A stretch of 64,000 bases of DNA from an uncultured Prevotellaceae bacterium (GTDB lineage Bacteria > Bacteroidota > Bacteroidia > Bacteroidales > Bacteroidaceae). Every line of letters begins with the position of its first letter. Within the stretch, counting starts at the first letter, position 1. Where the stretch lies: positions 62,001-126,000 of the forward strand of contig CADCET010000002.1 in the NCBI GenBank assembly GCA_902800495.1, read 5' to 3'. Positions 61,901 to 64,000 of the stretch are shown piece by piece. Made by a program: the position numbers and the translations under genes. The notes under the pieces are model-generated. The model searched no databases and was not told the DNA's origin. It saw only the letters and a list, made by a program, of their open reading frames with translations.

Positions 61901-64000
61901 CGGCTGCATGGGTCGTATCACGCTTCTCGACAATTCGATTAACCCCATCTGGCCGGAGCTGGCGCAGGCGAAGTTCTCGACAATCAACATCAGCCAACCA
62001 GAAGGAAAGACCACTCACATCACACGTAATGTCTATGGTGGTGGTGAGTTCGGTGTTGTACGCGAGAATGCTTTCGTGACCATTGGAGGTACAAGGGCTT
62101 TGAATGGCGCTATAACCCCATCAGGTGCTCCAACTATCGACGGCTACGTCTTTGGCGGTGGTCACGGCAGTGACGACTATCAGCACCCGACCACTGTTGA
62201 AGTGCATTGGGGGGGGACCGCTCGTTATTTCACCTACACGCCCATGCAGTGGGCAGGCTGCGTAGGTGGCAATACCACGGTCACTCTTGTAAACGGTTCT
62301 GTAAAGAGAATCTATGGCGGTGGTGAGCTGGCCAGTGTGGGTGTGATAGACTATAGCGTGGAAGAGAAGGATGGTGGTGACTTTGACTACAATAATAAGA
62401 AGTATTCTTATACCAATATCAAGAAGCACGATAGCCAGACTACCGATGGCAGTACCTTCTATGACTTTGGCCTCAGCTGGCCATACGAGTTCACGTACAT
62501 CCCCTGCAATCCGGATGGATTCATAGGCGGTCTTGCTACTGTGAATGTGAACAACGGCACTGTTACCGAATATGTATATGGCGGTGGTCAGGGCAAGGTA
62601 GCATTTGGCACCAAAGATGGAACTACAGACGACATCACTGAACAACGCTACGTCGAGGCCTTCTGTGCCAACGTCCGTGAGGCCCATGTCACAATAGGAA
62701 CGGCTGGTGGTTCTGGTGATACACCTAAGATAGGAACTACGACTACTGGTTCTGTCTATGGCGGTGGCGAAGACGGCCACGTCTATGAGAACGCCAGCGT
62801 CACCATCCATCACGGCACGGTTACTCACACCGTATTCGGCGGCGGTAAGGGTACAAGCACTTACAGTGCAAACTTGTGGGATCCAAAGACGGGCAGCGTA
62901 AAGCCGAATGCAGAAGAGGTGAGCAGCTGGACGGCCGGCAAGGTCTATGGCAACACCTCTGTCACCATGAACGGTGGCAACGTGGGCTGGTTCATCTATG
63001 GTGGCGGCAACATGGCCTCCGTGGGTAAGGGCAACTATGCCGGTGGCTCGGACGACTACTCTACTGGCGGCTACGGCGAACTGCCTCCGAAGAATAACGA
63101 TGTCAACGGGCCGCTTTGGTCGAATACCGATTTCACGGGCAGCGGTCAGGCCACGGTGACTATCCTTGGCGGTACCGTTGGTGCTGGCGATGCAGGCTTC
63201 GACCCCACCGACGGCATCCCCTACGGTTCTGTCTTTGGCGGCAGCCGTGGTAAGGCAGCTATGTCCGTTACTAACTCTCCCCGCTACAAATACGTTCCCG
63301 ACTTCTTCATGGGCTATGTCAACAAGACGTGCATCAACATTGGCGGCACCTCTAAGACCGCCCGTGCTACAGGAGCTGGTCCTTCTATCTATGGTTCCGT
63401 CTATGGCGGTGGTCAGGACGGCCATGTGCGCAATAGCACCGAGATAAAGATTTTCAAGGGAAATGTTTCTGGTCAGGACGATGATACCGCAGGCCGTAGC
63501 GGCCATGTCTTCGGTGCCGGTTCGGGTATCGGAAAATACACGGTTAAAGAGACGGTTAATGAGATTGAGGTAGAAAAGCAGTATTGCAACAGCTCTTCCG
63601 GCTCCGTAACGTGTACGACCGATATTGAAATCTATGGCGAGAATAGTAACAATGAGGAAACCGCAACCACAAGGATTGCCGGCAACATCTATGGCGGTGG
63701 TGCCCTGGCCTCTGTTGGACCTCGCAAGACGGAAGCCTTTAATGAGTTCAACAATACGACAACGGCCTATCCGCGTGCAGCGAACACGGCGCATGGCTCA
63801 AAGTCGTATAATAAGGTGATGATAGACGGTGCCCGTATCGGCGGCAGCGTCTATGGTGCCAGCCGTGGCCCTGGCAGCACCATGTTCCCAGGTTCTTTCT
63901 CTGGTATTGGTACTGGCACTGGTCAATACGATCCGGCGAAGTTTGCCACCAGTATCTGGACTGAGGTGAACGTGAAAGACGGTACCATCGGCGGCTCTGT
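46908..64000 (+). CDS. Giant VYGGG-repeat beta-solenoid surface protein 2, 3' end beyond window
   Basis: Open from ATG 46908 to the right edge, at least 5697 codons; the frame was checked at several points along its length. ATG 47043 gives a conventional signal peptide (MFPRWERFARFLLLLTLLVA); the upstream start would add 45 residues coded by palindromic repeats. Residues about 75-255 are beta-rich. About 260-325 is a chitobiase C-terminal-like domain (GEVSISTNTDGATIYYTTDG). About 1280-1380 carries GLUG motifs (SVGGIVGALRDKSRVINCYSYATI, HVGGIVGFN). From about 2145 to the edge there are dozens of VYGGGN/VFGGGK solenoid repeats (TVNISGGTV.GNVFGGG type). A ~430-residue block is duplicated (54759 and 58593). 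It starts 12 bp after the transposase gene. Same family as giant protein 1; adhesin-like role inferred. Confidence 0.85.
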   Translation, partial: MIHDMTQDMTYNDMNILPAAEGRQHGRYKQNIPNLGTSRSQGGNNMFPRWERFARFLLLLTLLVAGVTGAWSQSQTHPYEGIWYVNNAGTNYYVVPAKDATLATKYEDAYFSENYSQQNGDPEKPFITTKTGQVDNAIWIFVPVPNESNYYYIIHAATGKYLKFQTYLSGNDVRRKFVHLEDINNPGETEEFKIEAYDSDVKIKPKNHTYYLNIAGGNQDRYNGGTSSPYYSGIIGGMNGVDKGSKFALNDASSRVCAAPTITCDKFNGEVSISTNTDGATIYYTTDGTTPTSSSTEYTDAFTMSSAATIKAIAVKNDKLNSIVATMQLAAYTYQIVNQAGSVAIKHTVTQAVSTPLDGYSSIPEAIRSPYISDEEIRFSETTSFEVEDTIRKTPSTSTGAANIYVNYTVGKRRQKYLKLDGASSMNVTINGEYIWNNNGSLSHVAIADDEDERKSLNEYLWTFSGDDPYAVQIKNAVTGSNYLHYETPSTLSLGAASNFILMEGSAGTATLTGQVELMAATGGTDYYRVGRPDGFNISTTAGHDASLQVHPYSNSAKKTYHLIDKAGIIIVTDSESSEVLSLPAKWKSPLAVYSYWNYEAIDQDSLNSKSIYRIRKAKEGSPAPTPLTNLTQATGDIYVTYETNDLIDLSAGKTYMLQYYNGASFRQEDGKDGLLENPTPAVYPYNNGDLNLYVYGQAQWDTQLSGGMSTRSRWLWKFDSKQDDPYHVLVKSHQNQTIKETVNGTTTTYDGTAYLRTYEYNGDYVTGVVVKHPTFKGTKPTDVDSMEYMLLGSDIAHLKLMTVENVGDARRYVTSFEQYWKNNPTVEKLVGANPAADNSTLTGMGWHRDEYWAYSAPWGGGTKVFGKGNHWFQTIKMGTGETAGTFKADERSIDPMVILVDQHGWEIMRVPLSDVATLKKYDSPMVKTYHWYPIEPRAKADGYHKFDPTDQNVIVYRKNAKGKWEDSGDRYKHNSQSLADSPYDAIKNDVEGKGWTEQDKSVKTDFIVTYDVKPEYANAYTGAATAGETQASLYTLKQGSQYAKISGTSLTAAAAPADPDDVPEDMQWYLRPNFNIDREMGYRYKGEEGEQRDAKSQQDTETDYFTHGKNGFDPYNVQIQSLTNTNRYFTAGTQTPALVNGVWADKGTSTGVTLQNMMQYPNARKTAQGYDQTTLNITNATFMVVDGGNGKMRLMPRFDQTKVVTSFTTLSGIDSDAGKGDNAKLTLTIVPKVVHNSDEISRGGYYVLASDFNLKNSIGTADKPFLGDIDGKFRTLTIDKPLVAYAGGSATIHNVILDGVSIDITRGNAGAIVATATDSTRVYNCGILSGTVAGTDSVGGIVGALRDKSRVINCYSYATIANGNHVGGIVGFNKVKTTATNLKTMVMNCMFYGDITGGSTVSPVYGGEIIDNMNGLNTFNYYAYDELKSKSISNYNCALAVEEKYLTRFEIYRQLLNSNKKLAAYYITGSAADTAKLAKWVLETADRTISDPKPYPILKPQGRYPSIINYDVAHAPTLTLVNDRPKEDERLQGGKLGTKTLSVTINQAPRDGSPGADAPEGASITTSSLSLARTDKDTLRFNFNYDKVQLPYYNDVGTKNYTGNKVVTGWKITAITLVDGDPYTSANYPSSGIKDYPDHNYADRKSSNKDKYSVSGRVFSQGAYFDVPYGVSSITIEPYWGNAVYVADQYIDLVYNTSYLAKSVTQLGKQFPNEKITINGSEQKVYTSISSALGDENINSSGTVYDNAIVLVGNLHNADVPSKGDVAFTMTSVDLDRDNEPDYSYIYSHDSRTTTAPIRFDFLNIPGTAQAQKPNGAAQHRNAAIFKTRGWFEITNTALIYLCQIEYENLEVKNNDGHKKVDAPVILQGGVIDQFVSTQSSNVSGKSIYIHVGGNVWFKTFAMGTHGDGSKATPHVPVSVTGGDYDSFYLTGFYNPNAGISDDNAECYISGGRFGEVAGGGQEQIGAKGTKTKGNIRWQIYEADIDEFYGGGINDAKPVQGAIQTDIFNSHVGLFCGGPKFGNMQTDKTVTTNAEGCVFGKYFGAGNGGNSYSKKKYFDETKYYWGTLNGYYTGDRGKYYNGAQTVAVQSKYGMKGAGVATDFDYEFFVWTNGTAGVRFYVKFASFSLAQCNDVTSKLKNCIVNENFYGGGNLGNVTGTATSELDGCTVHGNVFGGGYSATLPTIPVRESGFTQNPEYISVSGMFAPGTFSGTDDYEWKHVDSYPGEGGAGFQSETIDGKVHNYVITTQDLKALGKVEQTDLTIKGNTVVDGSVFGGGDESAVNSHAKVDIQNTATACDTCGVGYVYGGGNVADINGDAEVTMSGGKVNHDVFGGGKGQSTVVAGDVKVTFSAGQVLGDVYGGSALGAVNAKKKVTGNVTTLEYNTGKTTTVNISGGTVSGNVFGGGLGEKSSSSDIAAQNYGNTTIKMTGGTVSTAVYGGANVNGVLQGDAGVTITGGTVGTERTGSDPVNDVVFGGGKGQPTLVWGNDTVNIGRAKTGSETEHVGTATIHGNVYGGSALGNVGASKPANDLVFDATKKTLVNLLKGTINGNVFGGGLGKQEVEAKDAVGDDPEAPGYVPAVEHEDAIPAYVGGDVMVLLDGAKLAYDSSETPQTGQIFGANNLNGTPKGHVKVHVKRTVDNPKPSKTARDSRTTYDVTAVYGGGNQADYVPTKATGTDAEKSEASAEVLIEGCDDTSIQYVYGGGNAAAVPATDVTILGTYIIDQVFGGGNGKGEGNPGADVGKYNHGADDYGTGYATTKLVGGHIHVVYGGSNTKGNVRGGTSVTMPEKDPDYSTGYDCCNERDIREIYGAGQNAEQDGAVKMIIGCVDNMDYVYGGAKDANVKGGINLTVTSGSFKKVFGGNDQSGTIQGPITLTIEETGCKPLIIEELFLGGNDAAYSVFGYKEVTNAETGVKSLVARTSLTDGDAVNAPTTNYSETQLYRDPILNVVSCTRIGRLTDPNDDLGGAFGGGFGSHATMYGSPTVNINMIPGKYANQIDRDGVSGADDPTGNILGTITNVYGGGKEADVHGNPTVNICTEETNAATTSMGAEIPLANRESKSVLPAIITENVFGAGKGLADNENSALVQGNTTINFVKGSVAKSVYGGGELSMVQGDTHINVSGGTIGAENQGGDVYGNVYGGGRGNTTNVHSGLIKGNTNISISGGTVYHNIYGGGAHGSVGDFTYDTTSGRPTALATENTGKATITITGGTIGYDGHENGMVFGSSRGEVGVPGEMCDKLAWVDETDVLIGTENDETSGPAIKGSLYGSGENGHTLHNAKVTIQSGMIGITEENLAVDPEGQKGAKYPYRGNVYGGGCGTDKYDSDSNGSLDAYNPLSGIVKGTATVTINGGHVVRNLYGAGAMGSVDGLTTIEINDGIIGAENSGGGYVYAASRGDDTLDDANQAYAGSTALNIKGGTVWGDVFGGGQAGIAKGAVTVSLTGGEVKGDVYGGGALAKTNITRISEGVYPATNVTLNGTTIEGNLYGGGLGRLAVAGTSGTPAVYTAVANGTTLTAGSTYYTSDAGDGEFKAVGTEVADGTNYFVLTTPAVAGVAPVSPVPADVMGPVTVTVSNGLAANVFGCNNINGAPQSTVAVNITGTAAVDGSAINNVYGGGNLAAYTGTSTVSVSGGTINNVYGGGLGATAIVTGNTSVAISGGKIANDVYGGGSEADVTGNVDVSVSGGKVTHDVYGGGALANTNTANWDATTSTEEYVDITSSLKPSYIEKTVNVGESVEGLYTYNPSTKTYVAATGTAVSGVRYYETITSVAGYYIKPANDYIPAPSAQKEENTTYYMRKVAGTWATGKNGEGGTTYKTTVSLTGGAVGDVYGGGLGRQASSTAAAVAANVYGDVKVTVNEGVTEATKGVVFTQRTENAVVDGISYPTTVSGRVFGGNNLNGTPTGNVTVHVFKTRQIKKNTDGVILPGHGSSDRQNPYDIQAVYGGGNQADYMPASGKACNVIIEGCDETSIEKVYGGGNSASVPTSDVLIKGGYDIGYAFNGGNGSQPINVNGVWIENKGAIVIGQAAIVCKGGKIGSVFGGSDGKGSVGGSSVDTSGGNSSDEDYCRLVITRLYGGGNAGDVNGNVNIILRACSDSPVEYVHGGSYNAHILGNVTLTITSGILKNVYGGNDARGGIQGNITVNVEETGRCNPIIIQNLVGGGNMAPFPGTYKDEHGNEVPYGPSNPRRKITVNVKSATRIDNIYGGSFQAEADADVEVNINMIKGGYAGRSTYIDDDQKPITLPNEFKYIPNIKTVSEDVSTFTCTIDDAIGTIGNVYGGGNLGLVKGDATVNIGTSTTVPIIKRDEHGDVLDIHDHIINVASGENITAEIAYENKTVLGAHIKGDVYGGGREADVTGNTIVNICAKEISGTYNAIAGKEVTIDGNVFGGGKGVANSFTCEKAMVGVVDDGAKVTGEGESATYTLKEGGTTVTIGNGTIGGSVYGGGEIGRVERNTKVTIGIGDGTGSTKSPVIGGDVYGGGQGVGTHGYSGLVRGNSTVTIAGDSWVKKSVYGAGKMASLGRFWIATSSELAATHNVEIGMPYGLKCGGKSTVTIQGNAEIGPAERMTMPTFDGNVFGAGKGVLPYEASGEPGRYYMNNGVYTWESYANESKEAAYLKYVETLGITNNTEVTIAGNAFVKGSVYGGSENGYVREGTIVNISGGQIGWGKGAAGRYTDVWGSSYTPSDNTELECNSWAYTSPYAPYDKNANVSGYDSKGGAVTATDGHTYYGNVFGGGSGKDPYKVGKWHREAGSVGGNTVVNITGGHILTSVYGGNEQTDVDGTCTVNFGGTATLGVPRTLKQIAAHPVTCYLFGAGKGDQRVLFNTWTNVAAAEVNITGGWIYGSVFGGGEDGHVLGNVEVNISDNTSETSHTNTKIGTWGTSYVDGNVFGGGRGFSGEALTAGSVGGNVDVTITGGTMLGSIYGGGRLASVGTFFANPESPLYGQLQEDGTGESATTHGHITVDISGGTIGNSEATGDGAKYSGNVFGGCMGRITLLDNSINPIWPELAQAKFSTINISQPEGKTTHITRNVYGGGEFGVVRENAFVTIGGTRALNGAITPSGAPTIDGYVFGGGHGSDDYQHPTTVEVHWGGTARYFTYTPMQWAGCVGGNTTVTLVNGSVKRIYGGGELASVGVIDYSVEEKDGGDFDYNNKKYSYTNIKKHDSQTTDGSTFYDFGLSWPYEFTYIPCNPDGFIGGLATVNVNNGTVTEYVYGGGQGKVAFGTKDGTTDDITEQRYVEAFCANVREAHVTIGTAGGSGDTPKIGTTTTGSVYGGGEDGHVYENASVTIHHGTVTHTVFGGGKGTSTYSANLWDPKTGSVKPNAEEVSSWTAGKVYGNTSVTMNGGNVGWFIYGGGNMASVGKGNYAGGSDDYSTGGYGELPPKNNDVNGPLWSNTDFTGSGQATVTILGGTVGAGDAGFDPTDGIPYGSVFGGSRGKAAMSVTNSPRYKYVPDFFMGYVNKTCINIGGTSKTARATGAGPSIYGSVYGGGQDGHVRNSTEIKIFKGNVSGQDDDTAGRSGHVFGAGSGIGKYTVKETVNEIEVEKQYCNSSSGSVTCTTDIEIYGENSNNEETATTRIAGNIYGGGALASVGPRKTEAFNEFNNTTTAYPRAANTAHGSKSYNKVMIDGARIGGSVYGASRGPGSTMFPGSFSGIGTGTGQYDPAKFATSIWTEVNVKDGTIGGS
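47002..47061. repeat. Three GTTCCC/GGGAAC palindromes at the start of giant gene 2
   Basis: TTCCCAACTTGGGAA (47002-47016), GTTCCCAAGGCGGGAAC (47023-47039) and GTTCCCACGTTGGGAAC (47045-47061). They encode the n-region before the signal-peptide core and surround the alternative ATG at 47043. Related in sequence to the hairpin at 22396-22431. Confidence 0.85.
54759..56040 (+). repeat. Supra-repeat block A in giant protein 2
   Basis: Begins GQIFGANNLNGTPKGHVKVHV, continues VYGGGNQADYVPT, EVLIEGCDDTSIQYVYGGGN, FKKVFGGNDQSGTIQGPITL, IEETGCKPLIIEEL and ends near VYGGGKEADVHGNPTVNIC. The same order recurs in block B, 3834 bp downstream. Confidence 0.75.
58593..60030 (+). repeat. Supra-repeat block B in giant protein 2
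   Basis: Begins GRVFGGNNLNGTPTGNVTVHV, then VYGGGNQADYMPA, NVIIEGCDETSIEKVYGGGN, LKNVYGGNDARGGIQGNITV, VEETGRCNPIIIQNL, ending near VYGGGREADVTGNTIVNIC. Longer than block A because of extra segments inside. Confidence 0.75.

Noticed and set aside
62121..63794. 557-codon minus-strand ORF opposite giant gene 2 (also 58698-59954 and 55665-56576)
   Set aside because: Shadow of the repetitive plus-strand gene: the translation is low-complexity Ala/Ile/Asp-rich, with no signal peptide or domain, and the plus frame is open throughout with clear repeat motifs.

Overview
The window looks like a chromosome segment from a Bacteroidota bacterium, most probably a Prevotella-type (Prevotellaceae) gut or oral organism. 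The evidence is: TAnnTTTG/TTTG promoters of the Bacteroidota sigma factor, mostly absent Shine-Dalgarno sequences, several FimA/Mfa1-type fimbrillin lipoproteins, DUF3575/DUF5119 fimbrial partners, AAA-ATPase_like/PDDEXK proteins, secreted proteins with GIYVV...GKKVxK-type C-termini (type IX secretion-like), and a DnaA with the GPSGCGKTH form of the P-loop.

Layout. 1-14320 is mostly on the minus strand: a secreted protein running off the left edge, an MG2-type surface protein, dnaA, an MCE/MlaD protein, a cell-wall amidase, folB, a stand-alone ribonucleotide-reductase-tail-like protein, a secreted zincin and a secreted sulfatase. The gaps hold palindromic repeat elements (8648-8819, 12457-12874). 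From 14331 everything is on the plus strand: a nitroreductase, another palindromic element, then a TPR/transmembrane/AraC regulator followed by four copies of an ACAAATT operator-like motif and a strong promoter. That promoter reads into a fimbrial locus of about 16 kb (17190-33251): DUF3575 outer-membrane protein, DUF5119 lipoprotein, three fimbrillins separated by two AAA-ATPase/PD-(D/E)XK proteins, a four-helix-bundle-suffix protein and two further fimbrillin-like lipoproteins.

33253-64000 is dominated by two giant secreted repeat proteins built from VYGGGN-type beta-solenoid repeats: one complete (about 4072 aa) and one of at least 5697 codons that runs off the right edge. A RAYT-type (REP-associated, HUH) transposase gene with REP palindromes in front of it and inside it sits between them.

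The most unusual signal is a 9-bp repeat family (GGAC-N-N-AT-R) found in at least seven places. It forms lipoprotein signal peptides, a signal-peptide n-region, a loop of a barrel protein, a linker of a surface protein and a non-coding array. All four reading frames of the repeat that lack stop codons are used by some gene here. A plausible overall reading is a surface-display region (pili plus giant adhesins) shaped by short tandem repeats, where unit gain or loss keeps the reading frame.
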